From contig CM059568.1 of NCBI GenBank assembly GCA_030386875.1, positions 11,270,316-11,334,315 of the forward strand: a stretch of DNA of 64,000 nt. The letters run 5' to 3'. Each line of letters starts with the position of its first letter. Positions within the stretch are counted from its first letter, which is position 1. The DNA is from Morinoia aosen. Its lineage: Eukaryota > Arthropoda > Malacostraca > Amphipoda > Talitridae. The position numbers and the translations under genes are program-made. Positions 29,820 to 42,700 of this stretch are shown here, one piece after another. Below the pieces are notes generated by a model. That model did not search any database and was not told the DNA's origin. It saw only the letters and a list, made by a program, of their open reading frames with translations.

Positions 29820-32809
29820 GGTCTATGCTTACAGAATCGGATGAACCAGATTTATCAAGAACGAAATACTTAGGCGTTCTTTTTATTACCTTGAATGGGC
29901 CGTCATAAGGGCGGTTGAGGGTTGGCTTAATTAAATCATTTCTCACGTACACGTGTGTGCAATGTTGTAAGGCAGGGTCTAATTCATCTTCCGAGTGAGG
30001 CATTCGTGGAGCTACATACTTGATCTGACGCATGCAATCCTTGAGACAGGTTACATATGCGGACTGATCAGCAGGTGAAAATTCAGGCAACGGTTTTGGG
30101 TCAACAATGTCGCCAGAGAGGCGAAGTGTCTTCCCATACAACATTTCTGCTGCTGTGCACCGCTGATCTTGCCTATACAAATTTCGAATGCTCAATAATA
30201 CTACTGGAAGTCTGTCGGTCCAGTCATGACTGCAATTAAGGCAACGCAACGCACTCTTGAGATCACGGTGGACCCTCTCAATGAGTCCATTCGACTGCGG
30301 ATGATACGCAGTAGTACTGACATTTGCACACCCTAAAGCGGTGCTAAGCTCACTCCAGAATTTGGAGGTAAACTGGGATCCCCGGTCATGAGTGATACTT
30401 AGGGGTACCCCAAATCTGGAAATCCAATTGGCTACGAAAGCGCGAGCTACAGCATCTATTTGGGTATCAGGCAAAGGCACGGCCTCAACCCATCTTGTGA
30501 ACCTATCAATGATAGTTTAAAAATAGGAATGACCACGCGATAAAGGCAAGGGACCCACCAAATCTAGGTGGACCGCGTCGAATTTTTGACCTGCAAATGC
30601 ACAACCCTGTAGCGCTGCACGGTTGTGTTTCACAACTTTGCTGCTCTGACATGCATGGCAGTTTTGCACAATTTGCTTGACCTCCTTACGCATCGCTGGC
30701 CAGACGAAACGATCGGAAATCAAACGCAATGTACGGTTAACGCCAGGATGGGAGAGAGAATGATAGTGAAGAATGGCTACTCTGCGGAGAGTCGCAGGCA
30801 GATACAAACGAGAAAGTCGCTCAGCGTCACGGTACACGCCGTCAACCAAGGTTAATTTCAAAGAGGTAGCGTTAGTAGGTTTGAGAAGGTCCTGGAGTTC
30901 AGGATCCTCCTTCTGTGTGTTTGCAATGCTACCGAAAGTGATTTCTCCACTGGTTTTGACAGAATTAATTCGAGAGAAACAATCAGCAACTGTATTTTCA
31001 AGACCTTTAATGTAGCGAATGTCAGTGGTGAACTGACTAATGAAAGACAGATGTCGAGCTTCTCCTGGTGAGTGACGCTCAGATGGCATTTTGATCGCTG
31101 AGGTCAAGGGTTTGTGATCTGTGTAGATCCCAAACTGCCTTGCCTCTAGAGCGTAACGAAAGTGTCTTACAGATAAGTAGATAGCAAGGAGTTCCCTACC
31201 GAACGCGCTGTAAGCACGCTCATTGGAAAAGAAGGCAAGAGGAGAGATATTAGTCCCTACTTTTTGTTGCTGCACAGCACCTACGGCAGTACTGTAGGCA
31301 TCAACCACCAAGCTGAAGTCAGCGTTGGCGATCGGATAGGATAACTCTGTTGCGGTGGCTAACTTAGTTTTTATAACGTCAAAAGCTTTACGTGCATCCT
31401 CCGTCCATTTGACGTCAGTAAATTTACCTTTTCTCTTTGGTTCCAGCAAATCTGACAGAGGAGCTAAAGTTTGCGCACACTGTTTGATAAAGCGATGGTA
31501 GAAATTAACAGAACCTAGGAACCTTCTCAGTTCCTTCTGGGTCAGTGGAAGAGGGAAGTTTTTGATTACCTCTACCTTGGAAGGCAGGGGTTTTAGACCT
31601 AGGCTAGAGATTTCGTGACCTAAGTAAATTAGTGATGACTTTCCGAGCTCACATTTGGCAGGATTAACCAGGAGTCCATGATTTGACAATCTCTCGAATA
31701 CGACACGTAAATGATCTTTGTGTAGCTCCGGAGTTGCGGATGCTACCAAAATGTCATCAAGATACACATAGGTAAAGGTGAGATCCGACAATATCTCAGA
31801 CATGTGTCTCTGGAAAGTTTGAGGTGCATTTCTAAGCCCATACGGCATCTTCAAGAATTCAAAGAGACCAAACGGAGTGATTACCGCGGTCTTAGGTATA
31901 GCACTCTCCTCAAGTGGAATTTGATGGAAGGCGTGTTGACGGTCCATTTCTGAAAAAACTTGTGCTCCCTCCAAATTTGCACTAAAATCGTGCAAGTAAG
32001 GCATGGGAAAACGGTCAGGCCTTGTAACAGCATTAAGCCTCCGGAAATCCCCACACGGTCTGAATGCACCGTTAGCTTTGGGCACTAGCAAAAGAGGGCT
32101 AGCCCAAGGGCTTTTGGAACTGCGTATGATGCCGCACTCCTGCATCCTAGCAAATTCTTTCTTGGCTAAAGCCAACCAATCAGGCGGTAAACGTCTAGCT
32201 CTAGAGTAAGCTGGAGGTCCAGTTGTCACGATGTGATGTTTCGTGCTAGTCTGCATATTTTTAGAAGCTAAGTTAGAGTTCGTTAATGCAGGGTACTCTG
32301 CGAGAACCTGCTCAAAAATGCACTCTTTATTGAAATCGATAGAGAAGGAGTGCAAGACATTAGCTCTAGTCATGCCACAAGCGGGAATTGAGATCTGTGT
32401 CTCCTCGTCCCTAATTTTACGGTTTTTAACGTCCACAATTATTCCGAACTTTTCTAAGAAATCAGCTCCAATTCTGGGCTCGTTGACCTGCGCAATTAGG
32501 AAACTAAAAGTGAAATTTCGCCTTAATTCCAGACTGCAAGTGAGTACTTTGTCCCCAACACGCTATTGGCGTGCCGTTTGCGGCTCTTAATGTTACTAAC
32601 AAATTATTATTTTTGTCTTTCGCCGTGGCTGGAATTATTGAAACTGATGAACCGGTGTCGATCTGATATCGATACTTGGTAATGGGATCGAAAACGACAA
32701 GGAGGTGAGTAGTCTGGGAGTTAGGCAACGCAGTACTCGCTACTGTGCGTCGCTGTTCGCGTTTCCCGAAGTCATTTCGGTATAACGAGGGCAGAATCGT
32801 GAACCGCAC
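29820..32809 (-). pseudogene. pol: G3 pol, N-terminal and central segment (broken)
   Basis: Reading the minus strand from 32,809: the protease begins with DTGSS, then a 2-bp deletion near 32,556 changes frame. The correct frame resumes for the rest of protease, reverse transcriptase (first Asp in EMDRQHAFHQ; YLDD present) and RNase H, where a 15-bp in-frame deletion near 31,220 removes a KKLSP-type block. A TAA at 30,517-30,519 stops the frame in the integrase core just after the first catalytic Asp region. The rest of the integrase (HDRGSQF, then YHPQSNGLIERVH) is readable to 29,820, where G2 is inserted. The protein was clearly the same as G1 and G4 Pol but is now dead. Confidence 0.9.
32705..32767 (-). 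promoter_or_regulatory. Frameshift signal of G3 (one pseudoknot mismatch)
   Basis: GGGAAAC at 32,761-32,767 on the minus strand and stem GCGACGCA/TGCGTTGC are intact. The second stem would pair GCGAGT with ACTCAC, leaving one C-A mismatch compared with G1, G2 and G4. Confidence 0.7.
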
Positions 32810-33689
32810 TTTCGTGCTTGATCACCAAATTTTTCGTGGTACCAGCAAAGGTTACTGTTAGCATCGCGAGAGCGCGACCTAAAGCGGCGGTTTTGAGCTG
32901 ACCTATCATAAGATCTACCTCTTCCAAAGCGTTGAGATGGAGGACCGTAGTCGTAAGCATTTTGGTAACGCGAGAAATTCCCTGAGCCTGGCTGAATATG
33001 AGCTACACTATGACCTAACTGACAATTCTGGAAAGCTTGTTTTAGCTCTGCAATCTCGCGTTGCATTGATTCCATTGAAGTAGAAGATGGATTATTGGAA
33101 GTATTTGACGGGATAAAACTAGCAGCTGTACGTTCAAAGAAGCTACCTGAGGATTCTGGAACATGTTTAGGTTCCGCATCACTGTTTCTGTGGCCTGAGC
33201 CAACGACTCAAGGCTTTCGTCCGGACCTATCATGGACAAGAAAGGCCGCACGGTAGTCGGCACTTTTGTCATATACAATTCTTTGCGGAATCTTTCGGCT
33301 ATGCCAACACTGGCAGCTAGTTTCTTAAGTTCCTTTACTAACGATGCTGGAGGAAAAGCAACTGAGATGCATGGGATAGCTGAGGCATCAACAAGAGACG
33401 TTAACTTGTCCGCATCGGACATTTGTAATTTAGCTAACAACTTGTCTTTTAAGATTGAATACGGGTTTATTGAAGGCGGACTATTGATCATTTCGTTAGA
33501 ATCAGATAGCATTTGCGTGGGCACAGCAGCTATTAACGCATAAAACTTGTCCCGCTTATTGGTAATATTATTGTAAATAAAGATCGCCTCAATCTGGCTA
33601 AACCAAGTCGTGCTTTCTGCTGGTGTGAAAGGCGGGAGCTGTATTGGCTTAGTCTGCACTGGATTTACAACATCATCTGCGTCGGGCAT
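32740..33689 (-). pseudogene. gag: G3 gag with a 1-bp deletion
   Basis: ATG at 33,689 opens a Gag matching G4 (QTKPIQLPPF near the start, TTWFSQIEAIF). A single-base deletion near 33,129 changes frame. The original frame resumes in the 32,740-33,075 reading, which includes the RSRSRD stretch and the C-x2-H-x9-C-x4-C motif. Full-length Gag cannot be made. Confidence 0.88.
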
Positions 33690-34169
33690 ACTGGCAATTT
33701 TTGTTTTGAGTGCAAAAAAAAAAAATTACTCTATAACGGCACGGAATTAACGTAATCAACACCCAATAACTTCGGTATTAAAGTGTCAAAGGGTTTGTGT
33801 TTACGTACACCTACTCAGTTTTTTCCAATACGGAAATGAAACGAGAAAAGAAGGAAAAAAAGTTTTTACGGTCGTCAGAAATAAGCATAAAGCACGAAAG
33901 AAGGTGAAAAAAATTTTTTCTACCTACTGTGGCACATGAAACAAAAGACAGGAAACAGCAATGAAAAAAATTTTTTAGAGCTGCTCAGAGAAACATTAGC
34001 ACGGTAGATCCCCAGATAAAATTCTCAGGGAAAACAGAGCAACGAGAGCTTATCACTGCAATGATATGCCAACATTTTTCTCTCTCACGTTTTCTCAAAC
34101 ACTTCTCGAGTTGAATAGTTTTTAAACTTGGGAGTCACCCAATATAACGTCACTCTGGGTAGTCACTAC
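33690..34169 (-). other. G3 leader and primer-binding region
   Basis: The sequence after the LTR edge on the minus strand reads GTAGTGACTACCCAGAGTGAC, which aligns with CTGGTGACCCCAGAGTGAC of G2 but is altered at the site itself. G4 has the same altered version at 38,238 onward. The rest is leader with an A-tract at 33,713-33,723. No gene. Confidence 0.65.
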
Positions 34170-35918
34170 TTTTACGTTGATGGTTGGGTAGACTTTTACG
34201 ATAATACCAACTACCAAAACGCAAATGAGCTCGAGAAGGATGTTTAAGATCACGCTAACGAGAGGGTAATGACGACACGGTTGGGACTCAGCTTTGTTAG
34301 AGTTTTATTTGAAGAAACTGGAAGGACCGCTGCGTCTTGTTTTACTGAAGAACTTGGCTGAAGATGGTGCGCAGTCCGTGCAGGCGAAAGGCTCCGGCGA
34401 GTGACGAAGTCGACAGGGGGTGTGCGTGTGTGTGTGATTTATGGAATTCACTTAATGAGTGAGGCAATTTTGCAAGGCTAGAGAAATCAGTGTGATTTCA
34501 GGGTTAAGCTCAAAGTCTGCGTAATTTTAGCAGAGGAATGATATCAAGTTGAGCCGTGATTGACGGCGGTAAAAGATCTTAATTGGTTCTTAATTTGAGA
34601 TCATTGCACACTGAAGAAATGTGTCCGTGGTTGGAAGCAGTTTAATATTTAGCCAGTAATTAGATAATATACCAGGCTAAAGGCAAGTCAAAGCCGAGCT
34701 AAATGCAAGGTAAATAAAGCCAAGGTAAAAATCCGGCTAACGGCAGAACTCAAGGCAAAGTAAAGGCGAAGCTCAAGGCCCAGGGATGAATGTGTTGTGG
34801 CGTTTTTGACGTCGACGAATCTGGAATATTCGAGGACGCTGAATGACACATTTCCGGAGAGGCACCAAGAAAACCCACAACAACCGTTTCCCTAGCAGTG
34901 CAGCGGTAAATTCCCATTACGGAGAAACCCTGAGTTTCTTCCTACAGATTTAACCTCGCGCTTATTATTTCACTTTTTCAAGCTCATGAAGAATAAGGAT
35001 AGGTTTAAACATGCTAGCAATAACTGTTCTCTATGCTCTTGATTTAAAATATAAGCATGACACTAACAAGAATTTGATAGTGAAAAAAAGTCATAATTTG
35101 TTAGTCATATTATGAACACTACATGCGATTTCTGTTCACGATCGGCGATCTAATTTAAGCTCACGATCGGCGATCTAATTTAAACACACGATCAGCAATA
35201 AGAATCCCGTCAACTTCATAATATGCCCGTGTGACACTACACTAATGTTTCTGGCTCAAAATCAATTATTTACGAAACCTACAGGCAGCACTAAACTGTC
35301 CACGTGCCAATTATACATGTAAATATATTGAATACTACCAAGTATACTGAATAGAAATATAATACTGAAACACTGTAAGAGTATGCTGCAGGTGGAAAGG
35401 AAATACTGAGTATATAATGTAATGCTGAACATAAAATGAAAACGTTACACACACCATTCACGGCTACGCCATTTTGAGAACAACTCAGAGTATGCTAGCA
35501 ATTCGCACGAAATATCTACGAACTATTTGCACATCTTTAAATAATACAGCACTGGTAAAAAATCACTTAGAACTTAAACATGATAAAAAACACGTAATCT
35601 TTTAAGCAAGATTCTAACTAAATTAAAACACTTATTTCCACTTACGAGACGCTGACCCACACGAGCTCACACAAGAAGGAAAGTGACGCTTCGAAGATGG
35701 CGTGGACTATGCTGTTGCCACCACGACTACTTAAACTTGAACGACTGTCGATAATATTTTCATATTGTGTTTTTTACACAAAAACTTCTAAGGTTACTAA
35801 TTATAAGTAGAAAATTATTAATAATAATTTAGAGTAAAATTTTTAATGCCAATAATTATGTTATTTAAATGTTAATGAAAAATTTACTGAATTTATACAT
35901 TTTGTTGCAAATGCTACA
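34170..35918 (-). repeat. G3 5' LTR, uninterrupted
   Basis: 1,749 bp, the reference copy for the broken 3' LTR. On the minus strand it starts TGTAGCATTTGC(A)ACA and ends CATCAACGTAAAA, so it lacks the usual terminal CA. TATC at 35,919-35,922 is the target duplication. It holds a tandem pair of about 25-bp units with cgatcggcgatctaattt near 35,140-35,190. Confidence 0.88.
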
Positions 35919-36488
35919 TATCGTACCTTGAACATCGTCTACGCGTAAACACGTAAACTGAACTGCCAGCTTGATATGTCAGACTTAAGGTCCTTACACA
36001 AGCAACGAGAGTAATTAAATATGAGATCTGATGGATTATTTTCACTCACGATTCGTTGCAACATTCACTTGGAGTGTCGAATTTCATTAAGACTAGTTGG
36101 CTTGCAAACCTGAGGTGCGCTAAGACTTTCAGACCAACTTTACCATGTAGTTTAGCTTTTTGGTAACTGATCATACAAATAAATATATTTATTGTATCCT
36201 TCATCTATTCTATTACAGACTTTTGGCTCGCACAAGCCGTACTTATTCTTAAGACTCTCCATTGCATCTACAGTATTGACAATGGCAATTAAATAAAATA
36301 CGACACATTCATTTTACTGCGTAAATATAAGCCCTGTTTAATTTCACTTACCTAAACTCAAATTCCTGTTTCAATTTACTTCCCCACAGAAAATTGCGTC
36401 TCTTTCAGAAGCGGAGTCATAACTCGGCTCACAATCCAGAATCAAAAGGAGCGACGTCTCTTCGACACTCAACATGAATGTAAATATG
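35919..36488. other. Spacer between head-to-head elements G3 and G4
   Basis: These 570 bp lie between the outer edges of two 5' LTRs in opposite orientation. I see no ORF of note, no terminal repeats and no match to the other repeats in the window. It may be unique genomic DNA, or a promoter region shared by divergent LTRs. Confidence 0.5.
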
Positions 36489-38237
36489 TGTAGCATTTGC
36501 TACAAAATGTATAAATTCAGAAAATTTCTCATTAACATTTAAATAACATAATTATTGGCATTAAAAATCTTACTTTATATTATTATTAATAATTTTCTAC
36601 TTATAATTAGTAATCTTAGAAGTTTTTGTGTAAAAGCACAAAATGAAAATATTATCGACAGTCGTTCGAGTTTAAGTAGTCGTGGTGGCAACATCATAGC
36701 CCACGCCATTTTCGAAGAGTCACTTTCCTTCATGTGTGAGCTCGTGTGGGTCAGCGTCTCGTAAGTGGAAATAAGTGTTTTAATTTAGTTAGAATCTTGC
36801 TTAAAAGATTACGTGTTTTTTATCATGTTTAAGTTCTAAGTGATTATTTACCAGTGCTGTATTATTTAAAGATGCGCAAATAGTTCGTAGACATTTCGTG
36901 CGAATTGCTAGCATATTCTGAGTTGTTCTCAAAATGGCGTAGCCGTGAATGGTGTGTGTAACGTTTTCATTTTATGTTCAGCATTACATTATATACTCAG
37001 TATTTCCTTTCCACCTGCAGTATACTCTAACAGTGTTTCAGTATTATATTTCTATTCAGTATACTTGGTAGTATTCAATATATTTACATGTATAATTAGC
37101 ACATGGACAGTTTAGTGCTGCCTGTAGGTTTCGTAAATAATTGATTTTGAGCCAGAAACATTAGTGTAGCGTCACACGGGCATATTATGAAGTTGACGGG
37201 ATTCTTACTGTTGATCGTGTGCTTAAATTAGATCGCCGATCGTGTGCTTAAATTAGGTCGCCGATCGTGAACAGAAATCGCATGTAGTTTTCATAATATG
37301 ATTAACAAATTATTACTTTTTTCACTATCAAATTCTTGTCAGTGTCATGCTTATATTTTAAATCAAGAGCATAGAGAACAGTTATTGCTAGCATGTTTAA
37401 ACCTATCCTTATTCTTCATGAGCTTAAAAAAAGAGAAATAATATGCGCGAGGTTAAATCTGTAGGAAGAAACTCAGGGTTTCTCCGTAATGGGAATTTAC
37501 CGCTGCACTGCTAGGGAAACGGTTGTTGTGGGTTTTCTTGGTGCCTCTCCGGAAATGTGTCATTCAGCGTCCTCGAATATTCCAGATTCTTCGTCGTCAA
37601 CAACGCCACAACACATTCATCCCTGGGCCTTGAGCTTCGCCTTTACTTTGCCTTGAGTTCTGCCGTTAGCCGGATTTTTACCTTGGCTTTATTTACCTTG
37701 CATTTACCTCGGCTTTGACTTGCCTTTAGCTTGGTATATTATCTAATTACTGGCTAAATATTAAACTGCTTCCAACCACGGACACATTTCTTCAGTGTGC
37801 AATGATCTCAAATTAAGAACCAATTGAGTTCTTTTACCGCCTTCAATCACGGCTCAACTTGATATCATTCCTCTGCTAAAATTACGCAGACTTTGAGCTT
37901 AACCCTGAAATCACACTGATTTCTCTAGCCTTGCAAAATTGCCTCACTCATTAAGTGAATTCCATAAATCACACACACTCGCACACCCCCTGTCGACTTC
38001 GTCACTCGCCGGAGCCTTTCACCTGCACGGACTGCGCACCATCTTCAGCCAAGTTCTTCAGTAAAACAATACGCAGCGGTCCTTCCGGCTTCTTCAAATA
38101 AAACTCTAACAAAGCTGAGTCCCAACCGTGTCGTCATTACCCTCTCGTTAGCGTGATCTTAAACATCCTTCTCGAACTCATTTGCGTTTTGGTAGTTGGT
38201 ATTATCGTAAAAGTCTACCCAACCATCAGACGTAAAA
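36489..38237 (+). repeat. G4 5' LTR
   Basis: 1,749 bp, the same length as the G3 5' LTR and nearly identical to it in reverse complement. It begins TGTAGCATTTGCTACA and ends CAGACGTAAAA. It has two copies of the roughly 25-bp unit near 37,205-37,265, as in the G3 5' LTR. Confidence 0.88.
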
Positions 38238-38719
38238 GTAGTGACTACCCAGAGTGACTTTATATTGGGTGACTCCCGAGTTTAAAAACTATTCAACTCG
38301 AGAAGTGTTTGAGAAAACGTGAGAGAGGAAAATGTTGGCATATCATTGTAGTGATAATTTATCATTGCTGTGTTTTCCCTGAGAATTTTTTTCTGAGGAT
38401 TTACCGTGCTGATATGTTTCTCTGAGCAGCTCTAAAAATTTTTTTCATTGCTGTTTCCTGTTTTTTGTTTCATGTGCCACAGTAGGTAGAAAATTTTTTT
38501 TCACCTTCTTTCGTGCTTTACGCTTGTTTCTGACGACCGTAAAATTTTTTTTCCTTCTTTTCTCGTTTCATGTCTGTATTTGGAAAAAAACTGAGTAGGT
38601 GTACGTAAACACAAACCCTTTGACACTTTAATACCGAAGTTATTAGGTGTTGATTATGTTAATTTCGTGCCGTTATAGAGTAATTTTGTTTTTTTGCACT
38701 CAAAACAAAAATTGCCAGT
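38238..38719 (+). other. G4 leader and primer-binding region
   Basis: It begins GTAGTGACTACCCAGAGTGAC as in G3, then carries the gaggaaaatgttggcatatca block, T-rich tracts and the ttgccagta sequence that precedes the gag start in the relatives. No gene. Confidence 0.65.
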
Positions 38720-39670
38720 ATTTGCGACGCAGATGATGTTGTAAATCCAGTGCAGACTAAGCCAATACAGCTTCCGCCTTTCACACCAGCAGAAAGCACG
38801 ACTTGGCTTAGCCAGATTGAGGCGATCTTTATTTACAATAATATTACCAATAAGCGGGACAAGTTTTATGCGTTAATAGCTGCTGTGCCTACGCAAATGC
38901 TATCTGATTCTAACGAAATAATCAATAGTCCGCCTCCAATGAAACCGTATTCAATCTTAAAGGACAAGTTGTTAGCTAAATTACAAATGTCCGATGCGGA
39001 CAAGTTTAGGTCTCTTGTTGATGCCTCAGCTATCCCATGCATCTCAGTTGCTTTTCCTCCAGCATCGTTAGTAAAGGAACTTAAGAAACTAGCTGCCAGT
39101 GTTGGCATAGCCGAAAGGTTCCGCAAAGAATTGTATATGACAAAAGTGCCGACTACCGTGCGGCCTTTCTTGTCCATGATAGGTCCGGACGAAAGCCTTG
39201 AGTCGTTGACTCAGGCCACAGAAACAGTGGTGCGGAACCTAAACATGTTCCAGAATCCTCAGGTAGCTTCTTTGAACGCGTCAGCTGCTAGTTTTAGCCC
39301 GTCAAATACTTCCAATAATCCATCTTCTACTTCAATGGAATCAATGCAACGCGAGATTGCAGAGCTAAAACAAGCTTTCCAGAATTCTCAGTTAGGTCAT
39401 AGTGTAGCTCATATTCAGCCAGGCTCAGGGAATTTCTCGCGTTACCAAAATGCTTACGACTACGGTCCTCCTCCTCAACGCTTTGGAAGAGGTAGATCTT
39501 ATGATAGGTCAGCTCAAAACCGCCGCTTTAGGTCGCGCTCTCGCGATGCTAACAGTAACCTTTGCTGGTACCACGAAAAATTTGGTGATCAAGCACGAAA
39601 GTGCGGTTCACGATTCTGCCCTCGTTATACCGAAATGATTTCGGGAAACGCAAACAGCGACGCACAGTAG
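38720..39670 (+). pseudogene. gag: G4 gag lacking its start codon
   Basis: The codon at 38,720-38,722 is ATT where G3 has ATG, while the preceding ttgccagt is conserved. From there the frame is open to TAG at 39,668-39,670, with all Gag features: the TTWLSQIEAIF core, a Gln-rich middle, RSRSRD and C-x2-H-x9-C-x4-C. The next in-frame ATG is well inside the protein, so translation would give an N-terminally shortened Gag. Confidence 0.85.
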
Positions 39671-39705
39671 CGAGTACTGCGTTGCCTAACTCCCAGACTA
39701 CTCGC
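39643..39705 (+). promoter_or_regulatory. Predicted -1 frameshift signal of G4
   Basis: GGGAAAC at 39,643-39,649, spacer GCAAACA (one change from G1), stem GCGACGCA/TGCGTTGC, loop GCGAGT and partner ACTCGC at 39,700-39,705, all intact. Confidence 0.78.
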
Positions 39706-42700
39706 CTCCTTGTCGTTTTCGATCCCATTACCATGTATCGATTTCTGATCGACACCGGTTCATCAGTTTCAATAATTCCAGCCACGGCGAAAGACAAGAA
39801 TAATAATTTGTTAGCAACATTAAGAGCCGCAAACGGCACGCCAATAGCGTGTTATGGGGACAAAGTACTCACTTGCAGTCTGGGGTTACGGCGAAATTTC
39901 ACTTTTAATTTCCTAATTGCACAGGTCAACGAGCCCAGAATTGGAGCTGATTTCTTAGCAAAGTTCGGAATAATTGTGGACGTTAAAAACCGTAAAATTA
40001 GGGACGAGGAGACATAGATCTCAATTCCCGCTTGTGGCATGACTAGAGCTAATGTCTTGCACTCCTTCTCTATCGATTTCAATAAAGACTGCATTTTTGA
40101 GCAGGTTTTCGCAGAGTACCCTGCATTAACGAACTCTAAGTTAGCTTCTAAAAATATGCAGACTAGCACGAAAGATCACATCGTGACAACTGGACCTCCA
40201 GTTTACTCTAGAGCTAGACGTTTACCGCCTGATCGATTGGCTTTAGCCAAGAAAGAATTTGCTAGGATGCAGGAGTGCGGCATCATACGCAGTTCCAAAA
40301 GCCCTTGAGCTAGCCCTCTTTTGCTAGTGCCCAAAGCTAACGGTGAATTCAGACCGTGTGTGGATTTCAGAAGGCTTAATGCTGTTACACAGCCTGACCG
40401 TTTTCCCATCCCTTACTTGCACGATTTTAGTGCAAATTTGGAGGGAGCACAAGTTTTCTCAAAAATGGACCTTCAACACGCCTTCCATCAAATTCCACTT
40501 GAGGAGAGTGCTATACCTAAGACCGCTGTAATCACTCCGTTCGGTCTCTTTGAATTCTTGAAGATGCCGTATGGGCTTAGAAATGCACCTCAAACTTTCC
40601 AGAGACACATGTCTGAGATATTCTCGGATCTCACCTTTGCCTATGTGTATCTTGATGACATTTTGGTAGCATCCGCAACTCCGGAGCTACACAAAGATCA
40701 TTTACGTGTCGTATTCGAGAGATTGTCAAGTCATGGACTCCTGGTTAATCCTGCCAAATGTGAGCTCGGAAAGTCATCACTAATTTACTTAGGTCACGAA
40801 ATCTCTAGCCTAGGTCTAAAACCCCTGCCTTCCAAGGTAGAGGTAATCAAAAACTTCCCTCTTCCACAGACCCAGAAGGAACTGAGAAGGTTCCTAGGTT
40901 CTGTTAATTTCTACCATCGCTTTATCAAACAGTGTGCGCAAACTTTAGCTCCTTTGTCAGATTTGCTGGAACCAAAGAGAAAAGGTAAATCTACTGACGT
41001 CAAATGGACGGAGGATGCTCGTAAAGCTTTTGACGATATAAAAATTAAGTTAGCCACCGCAACAGAGTTATCCTATCCGATCGCCAACGCTGACTTCAGC
41101 TTGGTGGTTGATGTCTCCAGTACTGCCGTAGGTGCTGTGCTGCAACAAAAAGTAGGAACTAATATCTCTCCTCTTGCCTTCTTTTCCAAAAAGCTATCGC
41201 CCACTGAGCGTGCTTACAGCGCGTTCGGTAGTGAACTCCTTGCTATTTACTTATCTGTGAGACTGTTTCGTTACGCTCTAGAGGCAAGGCAGTTTGGGAT
41301 CTACACAGATCACAAACCCTTGACCTCAGCGATCAAAATGCCATCTGAGCGTCACTCACCAAGAGAAGCTCGACATCTGTCTTTCATTAGTCAGTTCACC
41401 ACTGACATTCGCTACATTAAAGGTCTTGAAAATACAGTTGCTGATTGTCTCTCTCGAATTAATTCTGTCAAAACCAGTGTAGAAATCACTTTCGGTAACA
41501 TTGCAAACGCACAGAAGGAGGATCCTGAACTCCAGGACCTTCTCAAACCTACTAACGCTACCTCTTTGAAATTAACCTTGGTTGACGGCGTGTACCGTGA
41601 CGCTGAGCGACTTTCTCGTTTGTATCTGCCTGCGACTCTCCGCAGAGTAGCCATTCTTCACTATCATTCTCTCTCCCATCCTGGCGTTAACCGTACATTG
41701 CGTTTGATTTCCGATCGTTTCGTCTGGCCAGCGATGCGTAAGGAGGTGAAGCAAATTGTGCAAAACTGTCATGCATGTCAGAGCAGCAAAGTTGTGAAAC
41801 ATAACCGTGCAGCGCTGCAGAGTTGTGCATTTGCAGGTCAAAAATTCGACGCGGTCCACCTAGATTTGGTGGGTCCCTTGCCTTTATCGCGTGGTCATTC
41901 CTATTTGTTAACTATCATTGATAGGTTCACAAGATGGGTTGAGGCCGTGCCTTTGCCTGATACCCAAACAGATGCTGTAGCTCGCGCTTTCGTAGCCAAT
42001 TGGATTTCCAGATTTGGGGTACCCCTAAGTGTCACTCATGACCGGGGATCCCAGTTTACCTCCAAATTCTGGAGTGAGCTTAGCACCGCTTTAGGGTGTG
42101 CAAATGTCAGTACTACTGCGTATCATCCGCAGTCGAATGGACTCATTGAGAGGGTCCACCGTTATCTCAAGAGTGCGTTGCGTTGCCTTAATTGCAGTCA
42201 TGTCTGGACCGACAGACTTCCAGTAGTATAATTGAGCATTCGAAATTTGTATAGGCAAGATCAGCAGTGCACAGCAGCAGAAATGTTGTATGGGAAGACA
42301 CTTCGCCTCCATGGTGACATTGTTGACCCAAAACCGTTGCCTGAATTTTCACCTGCTGATCAGTCCGCATATGTAACCTGTCTCAAGGATTGCATGCGTC
42401 AGATCAAGTATGTAGCTCAACGAATGCCTCACTCGGAAGATAAATTAGACCCTGCCTTACAACATTGCACACACGTGTACGTTAGAAATGATTCATTTAA
42501 ACCAACCCTCACCCGCCCTTATGACGGCCCATTCAAGGTAATAAAAAGAACGCCTAAGTATTTCGTTCTTGATAAATCTGGTTCATCCAATTGTGTAAGC
42601 ATAGACCGACTCAAAGTCGCTTACACCTCTGATAATAGTGTGATTACTAACTCTTCATTCTCTCCACAGAACCTTCTTTCCACTGAGATTCGATCATATC

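Larger units (their letters stand above)
1610..35918 (-). mobile_element. G3: decayed Ty3/gypsy element split by several nested insertions
   Basis: G3 is delimited by two LTR copies and the TSD TATC. Its 5' LTR (34,170-35,918) is uninterrupted. Its 3' LTR is in pieces (1,610-1,728; 16,055-16,197; 18,858-19,900; 22,396-22,808). The pieces total about 1.71 kb against 1,749 bp for the 5' copy; part of the difference is one unit of a roughly 25-bp tandem repeat (near 35,140-35,190). The internal region runs from the leader (34,169) through gag and pol to the polypurine tract at 22,809, with G2 inserted at 23,240-29,819. Coding damage is a frameshift in gag, a 2-bp deletion in the protease, a 15-bp in-frame deletion in RNase H and a nonsense codon in integrase. 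It is not autonomous today. Confidence 0.85.
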
